NCBI GenBank assembly: GCA_022641835.1
Contig: CP048716.1
Location: 1,116,001 to 1,180,000, forward strand
DNA from: Petasospora fabianii
Taxonomy: Eukaryota > Ascomycota > Saccharomycetes > Phaffomycetales > Wickerhamomycetaceae
Direction of reading: 5' to 3'
DNA length: 64,000 bases
Of the stretch, positions 48,929-58,957 are shown piece after piece (the first letter of the stretch is position 1; each line of letters starts with the position of its first letter). The position numbers and the translations under genes were made by a program. The notes beneath the pieces were generated by a model. That model ran no database searches. It was not told where the DNA came from and worked only from the letters and a program-made list of their open reading frames with translations.

Positions 48929-50851
48929 ATGACAGAAGACGCCCCACAGACACAGGCGGTTGACTCTCAGTCATCAACAGCACAAGCCGCCGTGCCAGAC
49001 TCGTCCTCTTCCTCGTCCCTTTCCCCAACAACAGGTGCCGCCGCCACTGCCGCCCACCACTCCCACCAGTTTCATTCGCCGCTCAACTCGAACGCAGTCG
49101 TTACAGTACAGGGCGATGTTGAGCAACTCGCCAACGTGCCCTCGATGCTCTCGGGTTTCTCCAAATATGTAGTACTCCTTTCCACCCCAACGCTTTTCAA
49201 AGTGAAGTTCATCAACAAGGATGAGGCTAAGGATCTTGAGAAGCGCATCAAGGACCTTGGCGCCGATTTGTCCGTGACCGTTGAGTTTGATGCCTTGACT
49301 CATCCAGGAAACATCTACGTCCGTGGTCTCGTTCCAGAGCTGAACACACAAGACTTGCACAGACTTTTTGAACAGTTTGGTATCATCACAAGTTGCAAGA
49401 TTGTCGTTGATGAGTTTGGCCGTTCAAGAGGCTATGGCTTTGTCAACTTTGCAGATGGTGTCAGTGCAGATCAGGCTATTGAGAAGCTTAACGGCTTACT
49501 AGTTAATGGATCCAAGCTCTATTTGAACCATCATATTGCTAAAAAGGAAAGACTTGAAAGATTGGACTTTGAAAGAGAAAACTTTACAAATCTGTACGTC
49601 AAGAACATCCCAGATACAATGACTGAGGATGATTTGAGAGAGTTGTTTGCTAAGCATGGTGAGATTAGTACTGTCTTTATTCCAGATATCAAGTCCGATT
49701 CTGGCGCCGCTTCTACTGACTCTCACAAGAAGTTTGGTTTTGTCAACATGAAGACCCATGAAAATGCATTGAGTGCCCTTGAGGCCCTGGATCAGGCTGA
49801 AATTGAACCAGGTATCAAGATTTCTGTCTCGAGAGCCCAGCGCAGAGATGAGCGTCCAAGCTCATCCTCGCAATCACGTAAGCCTATCCCTGTGCCAGTA
49901 TCACTCTCACCAACACCAATTCCAGTGCAACTACCACCAGTCTTTTCACAACCTGTTCAATCACCAATTCAGCAAATTCTTACATCTCCACCTCCACCTC
50001 CACCATCACATGTTGCTGCCGCTGTGGCACAGCAAATGTCTCAACTGCCAATGCCCCGCCCAGATCAACAGCAGAGTAACCTTTACGTCAAGGGACTCTC
50101 GCCCAACATCGACGATGGTGCCCTCTTTGAAGCATTTGCCGCATACGGTGTCATTGTGTCTGCCCGTACAATGACTACACCTGATGGACAACCTCGTGGG
50201 TATGGATTTGTCTGTTTCAAGACACTCCCAGAGGCTGCTAATGCAATCGTGATGATGAACAACACCATGCTTGATGGTAATATTATTAGCGTCACGTATG
50301 CTCAGAGAAACAATAAGCATTCAAAACAAAATATTCATTATGGTGGGTATTACCCACCTACCCCAGCTGGTGGTTTGCCTCCTCCTCCTGTCAATGGGAT
50401 GGGAAGACAGGGGTATTACTACGGTCAGGTGATCAACGGTAATGGATACCCTGCCCCAATGGGGCCTGGCAGCCACAGAAACACCAATGGACTTGGCAAA
50501 AATGGACAGGGTAGCAAGAAGAAGACCCCTCCTTACCAAAACGTTGTTAGTGCTGGTGCTGGTCCTCAATTGACTGCTCAGCAGATTGCTGCTCTTAATG
50601 CCGAGATTGCATCGTTGGAGTCCGAAGAGGAAAAGCGTGCCAAGTTCATTGATGCTCTGGTTGCCCCTAGAATTACCGAGAAGCATCCATTATACACGGA
50701 GTCTCAACTTTATGAGAAATGTGATGAGATTACTGATGGTTTACTGGAGAAATATGGCCAGAAATCATCTGAAGTGTGGCAGGAGATCGTTAATGATTGG
50801 ACAAATGATGAAGGTGATGTTGCTGATCTCTTGAAGGAACTGAAGATCTAG
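48929..50851 (+). CDS. Multi-RRM RNA-binding protein with MLLE-like C-terminus
   Basis: This is a 640-residue RNA-binding protein. A weak RRM-like region covers about 55-125 (VVTVQGDVEQLANVP, TLFKVKFINKDEA). Three clear RRMs follow: about 130-205 (NIYVRGLVPEL, RGYGFVNF), 220-305 (NLYVKNIPD, KKFGFVNM) and 388-462 (NLYVKGLSPNI, RGYGFVCF). A proline-rich linker lies between RRM2 and RRM3. The last 80 residues are helical (QLYEKCDEITDGLLEK) and resemble the KITGMLLE core of the PABP MLLE domain. It is not Pab1, because RRM order and linkers differ. Pes4/Mip6-type yeast proteins or Rrm4-like transport proteins are the closest ideas. RNA binding is certain; orthology is open. Confidence 0.85.
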   Translation: MTEDAPQTQAVDSQSSTAQAAVPDSSSSSSLSPTTGAAATAAHHSHQFHSPLNSNAVVTVQGDVEQLANVPSMLSGFSKYVVLLSTPTLFKVKFINKDEAKDLEKRIKDLGADLSVTVEFDALTHPGNIYVRGLVPELNTQDLHRLFEQFGIITSCKIVVDEFGRSRGYGFVNFADGVSADQAIEKLNGLLVNGSKLYLNHHIAKKERLERLDFERENFTNLYVKNIPDTMTEDDLRELFAKHGEISTVFIPDIKSDSGAASTDSHKKFGFVNMKTHENALSALEALDQAEIEPGIKISVSRAQRRDERPSSSSQSRKPIPVPVSLSPTPIPVQLPPVFSQPVQSPIQQILTSPPPPPPSHVAAAVAQQMSQLPMPRPDQQQSNLYVKGLSPNIDDGALFEAFAAYGVIVSARTMTTPDGQPRGYGFVCFKTLPEAANAIVMMNNTMLDGNIISVTYAQRNNKHSKQNIHYGGYYPPTPAGGLPPPPVNGMGRQGYYYGQVINGNGYPAPMGPGSHRNTNGLGKNGQGSKKKTPPYQNVVSAGAGPQLTAQQIAALNAEIASLESEEEKRAKFIDALVAPRITEKHPLYTESQLYEKCDEITDGLLEKYGQKSSEVWQEIVNDWTNDEGDVADLLKELKI

Positions 50852-51340
50852 ATTTTACTGTCTTCTTTCACTTCATCTACTTTTCTCGTTCACTACGTTT
50901 GAAAAGCGGGGCTGTTAACTTCTCTTTTTTTGTTTTTCTATTTTGCCCCAGCATTGTGCATGTACATAAGAACAAAGCGTCTTGATTACTCTTTTGTAAT
51001 ATGTAGCTTCTTGTGCTGGTTGAGGATTAGACGTTTCAACGTCTTATGAATAAAGGATAACGTAGACTACGGATGCTAATTCATTTACTACTCAAAATCA
51101 ACCTTTTGAAAGTGACTAAACCAGACTAATTTAATTCGAGATCAGTACAGGTGTCAGTCGTGTGACGTGCATACAAAAGCCCAGATATTACAATACTAAA
51201 CGCGATCAAGTTGTAACGTATCGTATATATTTAAGTGTGCGAGGTCGTGAATAAATATGGAGATGAAGTCGTTGGCAACTGAAGATGGGTAGGTTTCATA
51301 TTATGTGCAGTGTGGGGTTTGGAGTTGTGGGGGCACCTTC
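50852..51340. other. Convergent intergenic region RRM gene/NFU1
   Basis: These 489 bp of AT-rich 3' flank hold T-rich stretches after the RRM stop, TGTATATTT-like signals near NFU1 and no gene. Confidence 0.5.
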
Positions 51341-52102
51341 TCAAATATTTGGTGGAGGAGGAGCCTGACGAGAAGCAGATGCATGTTCATGCTCTCTCAT
51401 CTTCTTCAATTCTGGAAGTGGGTCAACTTCAGTTTCTTCCTCCTCATCGATTTGCTTCACTTCCTCAACTTCTTCGATGTAATGCTTCAACATAGACTCG
51501 ATACCGTTTTTCAAAGTAACACTGGATGAATCACAGGAACGACAAGCACCTCTCAATCTCAACCACACAGTTCCTGAGTCTTCTTCAAAGTTTACAAACT
51601 CCAAATCACCACCGTCTTCCTGGATCGCAGGTCTAATCCTTGTAAAGATCAACTCCTTAATCATGGCAACAACATCGTCATCATCATCGTCAAACATGGC
51701 GTCCTTAGGCAGTTCACTCTCATCGAACAATGGCTCACCGGAGGTCAAACTCTCAGTCAAGATGGAGAACACCTCGGGTTTTATGAGCATCCAGTTCATC
51801 TGTGGCTTCTTCTCAACTGTGATGAAGTTTGGACCAAACATGACAGTCTTGATTCCGTCAACGGCAAAGAGTCGTCTCGCGAGGGGCGAGGCATGCGCTT
51901 GTCTTCCACTCAGATACTCGATAGTCTCACCATCTGGGAGAATAGAAAGTGATGGAAGGAACTTGAGGGCATGATCGTTAGGTGTCTCTTCAGTTTGTAT
52001 GAAGAGGGTACGAATCCATTGTGACGACAGAAGAGAAGGTGGTGTAGCAGCTGCTCGTAACAGCGAGGGTCTTGTACTGGCCCTGATGAGAGATGTGAGC
52101 AT
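51341..52102 (-). CDS. NFU1: Canonical mitochondrial Fe-S scaffold NFU1
   Basis: Nfu1 transfers 4Fe-4S clusters to lipoate synthase and respiratory enzymes in the mitochondrial matrix. The frame is open to 52315, but ATG 52102 opens the presequence MLTSLIRASTRPSLLRAA, giving 253 residues. Nfu_N motifs LFIQTEETPNDHALKFLP, SPLARRLFAVDGIKTVMFGP and FITVEK are followed by DDDVVAMIKELIFTRIRP and AIQEDGGDLEF. The cluster site is GACRSCDSSSVTLKNGIESM (C-x2-C), followed by LKHYIEEVEEV, nearly identical to S. cerevisiae Nfu1. A very different second Nfu is encoded at 35313-36041. Confidence 0.96.
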   Translation of the reverse strand: MLTSLIRASTRPSLLRAAATPPSLLSSQWIRTLFIQTEETPNDHALKFLPSLSILPDGETIEYLSGRQAHASPLARRLFAVDGIKTVMFGPNFITVEKKPQMNWMLIKPEVFSILTESLTSGEPLFDESELPKDAMFDDDDDDVVAMIKELIFTRIRPAIQEDGGDLEFVNFEEDSGTVWLRLRGACRSCDSSSVTLKNGIESMLKHYIEEVEEVKQIDEEEETEVDPLPELKKMREHEHASASRQAPPPPNI

Positions 52103-53014
52103 CTTTATGTATCTGATATATGGTGTCGTATCTTGGATCTCTAGTAATATACCAGCTGCGAGGGTATCAGAAGGGAAACTTTTGTTGTATGACAAATTTG
52201 AATGTGTGCGATGACGAGAGTCTAAGTTGTTGCCCCCCGCACCTTTTTCCAGTTCGCGAATTTTAATAGTGGCCGGTAGCGGGATGTGTGGGGCAGCATC
52301 ACTCACTCTAGCCAATTTCCTTTACTGCTAGAATGGCTCACTTTATAGTTTTTGTTATGATGTGATCCATTAAAGTCTCATCATCTCAGTGCAGTGCCAT
52401 CCGTGACGTCCAATTATGACTTTATTACCATTGTGGCATTTCGTAAATTATTCCATCTCCTCTTATCGTAATTGCATATTTAAATATTACTGAACTAATA
52501 ATCACCTTTTTCATTGTCACTAATTTAATCCGCAAAATTCATAAAAAGAGATGCTTTAAAAGGAAGTTTTTAGTGTTAGTAATATGACAGTATTGGTCAC
52601 TCAAATGTCTCGTCAAATAAATTATACTAAAGGGGGTATAACCATTAAACATCTAATAAGTACCCACACGACTAGTAAATGCCTCCTCATGTTCAATGAG
52701 CGACCCAAACTATTTGATATATTGTAAGCATAAAGATGTATCTTCACCTCAGAAGTAATCCAGCATTACGAATCAATCAATACTAGACAACATCATAACT
52801 AGTTCCACGCATTTTTTCTCCACCTTCCACTAGGCGTGTCTCTGCATGGCCGTTGATGGGGGGCACCACCTATATTGATGGCAGGTACTAAGATACTTCT
52901 CCTTAGAACTCCAAATAATTTATCTCACTAAATATAGCCTAAAGAGATCACTAAATATTCCAAAAAAAAAACAAACCTGAGCTAGTGGAAAAAAAAACAT
53001 AAAAAAAAGGAAAG
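52103..53014. other. AT-rich intergenic region NFU1/tRNA-Pro
   Basis: These 912 bp include the NFU1 promoter and an AT-rich stretch (52430-52680 and 52900-53010). No gene is seen. A poly-A run at 53001-53008 is the Pol III terminator (T8 on the minus strand) of the tRNA. Confidence 0.5.
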
Positions 53015-53086
53015 GGGCCGGGCAGGGAATTGAACCCTGGACCACTCACACCCAAAGCGAGTATCATACCACTAGACCACACGGCC
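53015..53086 (-). tRNA. tRNA-Pro (anticodon UGG)
   Basis: This is a 72-nt cloverleaf on the minus strand without an intron. The acceptor 5' arm GGCCGTG pairs with CCCGGCC, with one T-C mismatch at pair 6 (S. cerevisiae tRNA-Pro has a T-T there). The A box is TGGTCTAGTGG. The anticodon arm CTCGC-TTTGGGT-GTGAG places TGG at 34-36, and the T arm is CAGGG-TTCAATT-CCCTG. A T-rich terminator follows. Confidence 0.96.
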
Positions 53087-53442
53087 GAATCCTTGATGGT
53101 TGAATTACACAGCTTGTCCCAGCAAGACAGTTGTTAGTTATGTAAATATCCTATTGATCTAATTTACTTTTCCTGGAATCATCAGTGTTATAAGACATAA
53201 TGAATGGGTTGGAAAAGGTTGTGTGGTTGGAATTGAGGTACCAGGATAGAAATCAGGGACAAGCACCGCTTGGCAGAGCGGTTACTAGTGCACCTACGTT
53301 AGCGCTCTAATGGCCAACCTCTACTGCTCAGGCTACTTCAAATGTTCGCGGTGAGATAATGAAATCTAGTCTCTAAGATAGGATTAGAAGATATAAATTA
53401 TCTGTTGCTCAAGAATCTATTTCAGTCAATGCAATCACAAAG
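53087..53442. other. Intergenic region tRNA-Pro/amino acid transporter
   Basis: These 356 bp of flank contain a perfect hairpin (ACCGCT 53265-53270, AGCGGT 53277-53282) with a tRNA A-box-like core (TGGCAGAGCGGTTA) but no B box or cloverleaf, so no RNA gene is called. Confidence 0.45.
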
Positions 53443-55083
53443 CTAGACAGGAGAAGAACAACTGAATGATGTTGGAGCTCCTTCACTGTTGAACGTATCA
53501 ACGATATCAACAATACTCCCAACTACACCAACTATAGCGAGTACTATAGCTAAGAAGCCTAAAATAATGTGCCAAACATTCCACTTCCAATGTCCAGCAA
53601 ACCCTCTCATCCAACGGCTTTTCTGTTTCCACGTATCTTGCTTCATACACGAATCGGTCTTTCTATCAAATTCTCCATCACCTATTAGGGCATCCTTATG
53701 CATTTGAAGCGTCACGGTCATGAGTGCAGGAAATGAGTATGTGAATTGAAGGGCACATAATGCAGCAGCCAAAGCTGTGATTGCTGAAAGCTGTGGGATA
53801 GCTGCAGCGACGGTGAAGGCAATGATCCAATACACAATAGTCGACCCTGACCAAGAGATTCTCCCAGTTCGAGACGTGAGAGAAGGCCCCTTAAAGATAT
53901 CCATGATGATGTTTTGCCAAAGGACCTTGATTGAGATATTAGAGAACATTCCTGCAGCGATTATGGCAGCGAGAATCGTGATAACATTGCATGCTGATTG
54001 AAGTTTGTAATCACTGATGCTCTGTCCCGAGGGGTTGATGGAAAATTGGCCCTGGTGAGAGTACATGAATATACCGAAGAAGATGTAAACACAAAAGATT
54101 ACAGCTTGTGATAAGAGGGCACCCTTCCAGAAGTCCCATGGGTTAGCCATTTCAGCTAAAATTTCAGGGAATAAGAGAGCTCCAGCAAATGAGTACACAG
54201 CGTTAAGCATGCCTATAATCTGGTCTTGTCCCACGATGGATGCAACAACACGAACTGGACCTTCTGGCTCGTTATTTTGCTTCCAAGCAGCTTTGTAATT
54301 TGGTGGATACTGCACTGCACCAACCATTCCTATTATGCAACCGATGATGATCACAATGACTGAGATGAGGGAAAGTTTGGAGTAGTGCTTCAATGACTTA
54401 ATCTGAGCGAGGACCAGCGCACCAAATACACTGAAGAACACCAGCAAAGCGATGAAACAAAACTTGTTCTTTATAATCTGTGATAAGGATTGAGCCGATG
54501 TCAGAAGCAACAAAGCTACCACAAGCAGGAGATATAACGAATGAAGTATCGTGACGATGATTTTGCCTGGCTTTCCCCATAATCTGAAAGCTAAATCGGC
54601 AAATGTTCTTACAGGATGTGTTTTTGAGTTCAGATCCATAAACAGCCTCCAGATCAGAAGCCCACAGTATGCACCAATGATGGCAAAGAGGAAGTAAAGC
54701 CCGGCACCCTTTCCATAGCCCATTGTGCTGAATGCATATGGTGCATTTTGTGGGCCTAAGATGTCTGTTGTGATGAGGCAAAATACACTGAAGAAGGAAG
54801 TCATGCGTAAAATCATGGAATCGTTATCATGTTTCTGCTCTGCATCTTCAGGGACCCATGAATCGTTTGTATGTGGGTATGTCTTCTTGATTAGGCGATC
54901 CAGAATAATTGTGTCGTGTGATCGTGGATCAAGGCGTCTTTCAATTGTGGCGTAGAAGAGGTATGACTCGATTGGATACCGATGGGTATGATCATAGGTG
55001 GTGGCTAAGCAATGACTTGTCTCTGTGACTGTCGTGACAATAGGGGCGGAGAAGAGATCCTTTGAAGTATAAGGAGACGACAT
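53443..55083 (-). CDS. Amino acid transporter, AAAP family (Mtr-like)
   Basis: This is a plasma-membrane or vacuolar amino acid/proton symporter or exchanger. The 546-residue protein has a polar cytosolic N-terminus (1-90) and about eleven transmembrane segments. They begin at MTSFFSVFCLITTDILGPQNAPYAF (family signature) and include FVFSFAGALLFPEILAEM-like NAVYSFAGALLFPEILAEM. The N-terminus and the GPQNAPYAFSTMGYGKGAG loop resemble Neurospora Mtr-type neutral/aromatic transporters. S. cerevisiae Avt proteins are more distant. Substrate specificity cannot be told from sequence. The C-terminus (TSFSCSSPV) is short. Confidence 0.88.
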   Translation of the reverse strand: MSSPYTSKDLFSAPIVTTVTETSHCLATTYDHTHRYPIESYLFYATIERRLDPRSHDTIILDRLIKKTYPHTNDSWVPEDAEQKHDNDSMILRMTSFFSVFCLITTDILGPQNAPYAFSTMGYGKGAGLYFLFAIIGAYCGLLIWRLFMDLNSKTHPVRTFADLAFRLWGKPGKIIVTILHSLYLLLVVALLLLTSAQSLSQIIKNKFCFIALLVFFSVFGALVLAQIKSLKHYSKLSLISVIVIIIGCIIGMVGAVQYPPNYKAAWKQNNEPEGPVRVVASIVGQDQIIGMLNAVYSFAGALLFPEILAEMANPWDFWKGALLSQAVIFCVYIFFGIFMYSHQGQFSINPSGQSISDYKLQSACNVITILAAIIAAGMFSNISIKVLWQNIIMDIFKGPSLTSRTGRISWSGSTIVYWIIAFTVAAAIPQLSAITALAAALCALQFTYSFPALMTVTLQMHKDALIGDGEFDRKTDSCMKQDTWKQKSRWMRGFAGHWKWNVWHIILGFLAIVLAIVGVVGSIVDIVDTFNSEGAPTSFSCSSPV

Positions 55084-55380
55084 GCTTTGTCTGGTGTTGT
55101 GTAAGATGGTTCACTGATAAGGCTGTAGCTGAGAAGCCACACCGAGAATTTTTATGGATAGTGAGCAGACACAGAGAGGCAGTGGAATGATGAATTTCGA
55201 TTGCAAGAAGAAGCAGCAATAGGGGGTATATTTGGCATTGGAATCAGCCGGACGAGTGAAAACTATACGAGTTGTTCGTTATCGCGTTATCTCTCGTAAC
55301 GTGACGCGGGGACGCGTACATAAAGCCCCTCGAATGTCTCAAGTCTCTACACTTCACGTTAACTCGAGGATTATATGCCA
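55084..55380. promoter_or_regulatory. Amino acid transporter promoter
   Basis: These 297 bp lie upstream of the transporter and downstream of TPC1. ACGCGT occurs at 55312-55317 and GACGCG at 55303-55308. No gene is present. Confidence 0.4.
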
Positions 55381-56336
55381 TTAGTTGAAGTAGTTCATTC
55401 GTACGCACCAATGGACAACGTATTCGAAAGTCCAGATCGACAGCGCAGACGTTGGCGCATTCTTTATTAGCGATACCAGGAACCCTTTGTAAAGCCCACG
55501 CAAGCCCTCGTTACGCACGACAGAGATTCCCATGGCTAATAAGGACCCAGACTTGCCCTTATTGACTTGGAGTCTCTTTCTAATCAGGTCCAGAGGAAAC
55601 ACGATGGCCTTGGCGAAGGCACCTGCACAGAAGCCACACACGGGCTCAACGATGGACGGGAACACTCCGATCTTGTGTGATACTATCCGTGCGGACTCAT
55701 AGGACCAAAAGAGCAGCCCAGTGTAAATTGAGATGGAGAGCATTGCAGCATTAGCACCTTTGAAGAAAGCTAGTGGACCTTCATTAGCGATGATATTCCC
55801 AACTGTGGCCCCGATCTTACTGAAGGATCTGTTGTTGACGAATCGTGTGCGGAGAAGATCACATGGATATGAGACGAGAGTCGATGTGCAACCTGCAAGT
55901 GATCCGAGAAGTAGCGAGTGCACTGGAGCACTAAGTCTGTAACCAGTCTCCCCTTGTAGCTTCGTGAGCCATGCGTTGTATGTGGTATACGCAGAGAACT
56001 GGACTCCTCCATAGATGATGTACATTGCCGCAGCGGGCACATTTCCCTTCCAGAGAGCAAAAAGACCTTCTTCTTTCACGATAGTCCTCAAAGTTTGAAT
56101 GATCCCATGGTACTTATTGCCACTGACTTGCAACTGGAGCCTGATCTTAACCACATCAAGCGGTGCCGTGGTCATTCTGACGAGTTGTTAGTTTCCCCAA
56201 TGCGCAAATGCAACATCTCGAGTAATCACTCGTGTGCAACTTACCTCGCCACAAGCCCTGAAACAGCACCTGCAAACGCCGAAACCTTCGGAGGTACATC
56301 GCTTCCACGTCGTAGGTGATCTGTACGCTGACTCAT
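55381..56336 (-). CDS. TPC1: Mitochondrial thiamine pyrophosphate carrier TPC1 (two exons)
   Basis: Tpc1 imports thiamine pyrophosphate into the matrix. Exon 1 (56245-56336) encodes MSQRTDHLRRG...FAGAVSGLVAR. The intron 56177-56244 (68 nt) has GTAAGT, AACTAAC (complement of 56187-56193) and CAG. Exon 2 (55381-56176) gives 295 residues. The three mitochondrial-carrier signatures are PLDVVKIR, PCDLLRTR and PLDLIRKR, with WKGN and FKGA after the first two repeats. GAVSGLVARMTTAPLD spans the junction and matches S. cerevisiae Tpc1 (GAVSGLLARSITAPMD). Without exon 1 the first transmembrane helix is lost. Divergent from RRP46 (195 bp). Confidence 0.92.
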
Positions 56337-56531
56337 TTCCCTTGTATAGAGCTCCTCTTTGGTCTACTTAGCTCAAGTGGTGTAAAGTCCATCTCCAAGA
56401 TCTCACACTTCACCGCGCTAACAAAACACAGCAAAAAAAAATGTTACACTGGATGAGCATATGTAACTAGCCGGACCCACGCTCGGACCAAGCCTTCATT
56501 TACCTCATTCACAGCTTTCCACAACCCTAAA

Positions 56532-57197
56532 ATGACACTAGAAGCACAGACAACAATCCTCCATAGAGTTGATGGCTCCGCATCTCTACACTCGGGCGAG
56601 ACTAAGACCATTGTGTCAGTTGCCGGTCCAATAGAGCCAAAGGTAAGACAGGAACTCCCAACAACGTCTGCCCTCGAAGTGACTATCCGTGCCGACGTAG
56701 GCATCTCTAACACAAGAGAGAAGCTTATGGAGGACAAGCTCAGAACAGTACTCACACAGACGATATTGGGACTCATGTATCCAAGACAACTGATTCAGAT
56801 CACAGCACAGATCCTCGAAGCTGGTGAAGACACATCGTATACATGTAAGGAGATGGCCACCGTTATAAATGCCGCATACTTGGCTCTAGTGGATGCTAAT
56901 GTTGGATTAAACGCTTCTTTCTCTGCAGAGTCATTTGCCATCATGGAAAGTGGCGAAATTGTGGCTAATCCATCAAGGGAGGAGTTACAATTGTCAAAGA
57001 GTTCTCATATTGTGGTATTCCAGATCAAAAATGGTGTCGCCACTGAGTTGTTGTTTATTGATAGCATAGGTTCGTTTACTGAGAAGGAGGTGTACACATT
57101 AATCGATTTGGCTGAGAAGAAGACAACTGAGGTTCACCAGACTTTCAAGAAGACCATACAATCCAAGATTGAAAAAGACTTTGTGTGGCAGTTGTGA
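56532..57197 (+). CDS. RRP46: RNA exosome ring subunit RRP46
   Basis: This is a non-catalytic RNase PH-fold subunit of the exosome ring, used in rRNA processing and RNA decay. The 221 residues (S. cerevisiae 223) show the RNase PH core: ILHRVDGSASLHSGETKTIVSVAGPIEP, TREKLMEDKLRTVLTQTIL, PRQLIQITAQILEAGED and NAAYLALVDA. Phosphorolytic catalytic residues are not conserved, as usual for Rrp46. A TGGATGAGCA PAC-like box lies 73-82 bp upstream (56450-56459). Confidence 0.92.
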   Translation: MTLEAQTTILHRVDGSASLHSGETKTIVSVAGPIEPKVRQELPTTSALEVTIRADVGISNTREKLMEDKLRTVLTQTILGLMYPRQLIQITAQILEAGEDTSYTCKEMATVINAAYLALVDANVGLNASFSAESFAIMESGEIVANPSREELQLSKSSHIVVFQIKNGVATELLFIDSIGSFTEKEVYTLIDLAEKKTTEVHQTFKKTIQSKIEKDFVWQL

Positions 57198-57344
57198 TGA
57201 TTTCGACAATGTCTTGATGAATAAAATGTACGCAATGATCATTAATATCTAGCTTGTTGTAGACGTGTTACTTTGTGAACTACATTAGTTGTCCAAGAAA
57301 GTCGTGTTCATTTCATTGCAATGTTTTAGAATTAGATAATACCT

Positions 57345-58610
57345 TCACTTTTCCCACTTCTTCACCTCCATACCATCAGGTGGGGAAATATCATACTTCT
57401 TAGTAGCAACCTCATCCCAGTTAGTACTCAATGCAGTACCACCACTCTCGATGTATGACTTCATCATGGCTCTCTTTGTGTCCTCATCAGCATCCTTGTA
57501 CAAGTTTTGGAAAAAAGCATCTGCACCGCTTGGGGTTGACTCTTCTTCATCACTATCAAGGTTCAGTTTACTCCAGTCAGTACCTCTCTTGGAAGAGTTT
57601 GGATACTTGAGGGCAGCCTGCTCAGCTGAGGAATCAATCGTGGACTTGATTGGGGCATTGATAGACTCCTCAGCAATGGTATCTGCAGTCCGTTCAAGAG
57701 TCTTCCATTTGCCCTGTGTGGTCTTGACAAGATACATCTCAAGCTTTGTAGAGAATACTCTGAAGGTAGACTCAGAAGGATCGATCTTTCCGGCAAGAGG
57801 ACCGATCTCATACATAAAGTCAGATGACGACGACGTTGGGAACTCGACCTCAATCCGATCAGAACTAAACACCACTTTGAGTCTATCATCCTTTGGAAGA
57901 TTCTTAACAAACATTGAAACGGTAATTGTACCTGGTTGTTGGAACCAATCAATTCTGATATCCTTTGGCGCTGGATAGAGATTATCGTGGTTGGCCATTT
58001 TCTTCTCCAACTCCTTCTTCTCCTCATCAATGTCACTCTGTGTTGGGATAACAGTTTCTTGACGCTTTTTTGGTTCATTGTCTTCAATGGACAAGGAATC
58101 GATCTTTGGCTTGGTTTGATCGTCTTTCTTCAGATCAGATGGAACAACACCAACATCAGCTTCTTTAGTATCATGTTGAGGAAGGTCTTCAACGGAGGTG
58201 TATGTTGCCTCAAAATCGACTTCAAGACCCTTATTCGTCGCCTTATTCTTCAATTGATGCATCCAAACATCACACTCTGCAGCATTATGACCACGATGTT
58301 TTGAAAAATTCAAATACTTAACTGCACTTTGAATGTCACCAGCATTGTTCATGATAGTAAAGAGTCTGTAAACGACCTCATCAATCAATTCCTTCTTCCC
58401 CCTTCTCAGGGCAATTTCAAGAGCCTTCTGAGCACAAGCAGTTGCCACAGTATAGTTTTTGTTTCTCTGTTCAGCAATTGATTTGCCAAGGTAGGCCTTG
58501 TAGGATTTTGGCTCAGAAGAGATGACTTTGTTGTACAGATCAATAGCCTCTGTGATCTTTCTATCATCACACAGCTTTTGCGCCTTCTCCAAGTCAGATG
58601 CGATGGTCAT
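57345..58610 (-). CDS. SGT1: Co-chaperone SGT1
   Basis: Sgt1 links Hsp90 with SCF ubiquitin ligase and kinetochore assembly (CBF3). The 421 residues contain TPR repeats (1-120, DLEKAQKLCDDRKITEAIDLYNK), a linker, a CS (p23-like) domain (about 218-305, IRIDWFQQPGTITVSMFVKN) and the SGS domain (345-421, GTDWSKLNLDSDEE, DEDTKRAMMKSYIESGGTAL and STNWDEV). Domain order is exactly that of the family. The start is the first ATG, just before the TPR. Confidence 0.95.
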   Translation of the reverse strand: MTIASDLEKAQKLCDDRKITEAIDLYNKVISSEPKSYKAYLGKSIAEQRNKNYTVATACAQKALEIALRRGKKELIDEVVYRLFTIMNNAGDIQSAVKYLNFSKHRGHNAAECDVWMHQLKNKATNKGLEVDFEATYTSVEDLPQHDTKEADVGVVPSDLKKDDQTKPKIDSLSIEDNEPKKRQETVIPTQSDIDEEKKELEKKMANHDNLYPAPKDIRIDWFQQPGTITVSMFVKNLPKDDRLKVVFSSDRIEVEFPTSSSSDFMYEIGPLAGKIDPSESTFRVFSTKLEMYLVKTTQGKWKTLERTADTIAEESINAPIKSTIDSSAEQAALKYPNSSKRGTDWSKLNLDSDEEESTPSGADAFFQNLYKDADEDTKRAMMKSYIESGGTALSTNWDEVATKKYDISPPDGMEVKKWEK

Positions 58611-58957
58611 GTTTGATAACGTGTTCCACTTAAAAGTTCCTGTGTCCAGTATATGCTAAAATAACTTCTCCACAGTCCAGAGAGACCTGACTCTTCACAA
58701 AACTATTCTCTAAAGGTGTGATCCAATCGATGATTCTCGAACGTTCCTGCCATACTGATACGGGCAAATAAGCCAAGTTCGCGAACATGTTTGATGTGGG
58801 GATTTTGGCGCGCCTGTTTAAAAAAAACTTTCAGAAGAGCGATGAGCTGTGTGGGTCGCTATCTCTTTGCAGTTAGACACGCTTTACCACTACGATCTTG
58901 GTCCATTTAATTTGTTTTATCTGTCTTATTTTACCAATATAATCCAGTGGAAGCATC
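58611..58957. promoter_or_regulatory. Divergent SGT1/NOB1 promoter with perfect PAC element
   Basis: GCGATGAGCT at 58839-58848 is a perfect PAC box, 110-119 bp from the NOB1 ATG, preceded by a run of A (58821-58827). Together they resemble the ribosome-biogenesis promoter layout. No gene is seen. Confidence 0.65.

Noticed and set aside
53265-53282. Hairpin with tRNA A-box-like core next to tRNA-Pro
   Set aside because: A perfect 6-bp stem but no B box, anticodon arm or acceptor. Not an RNA gene on this evidence.
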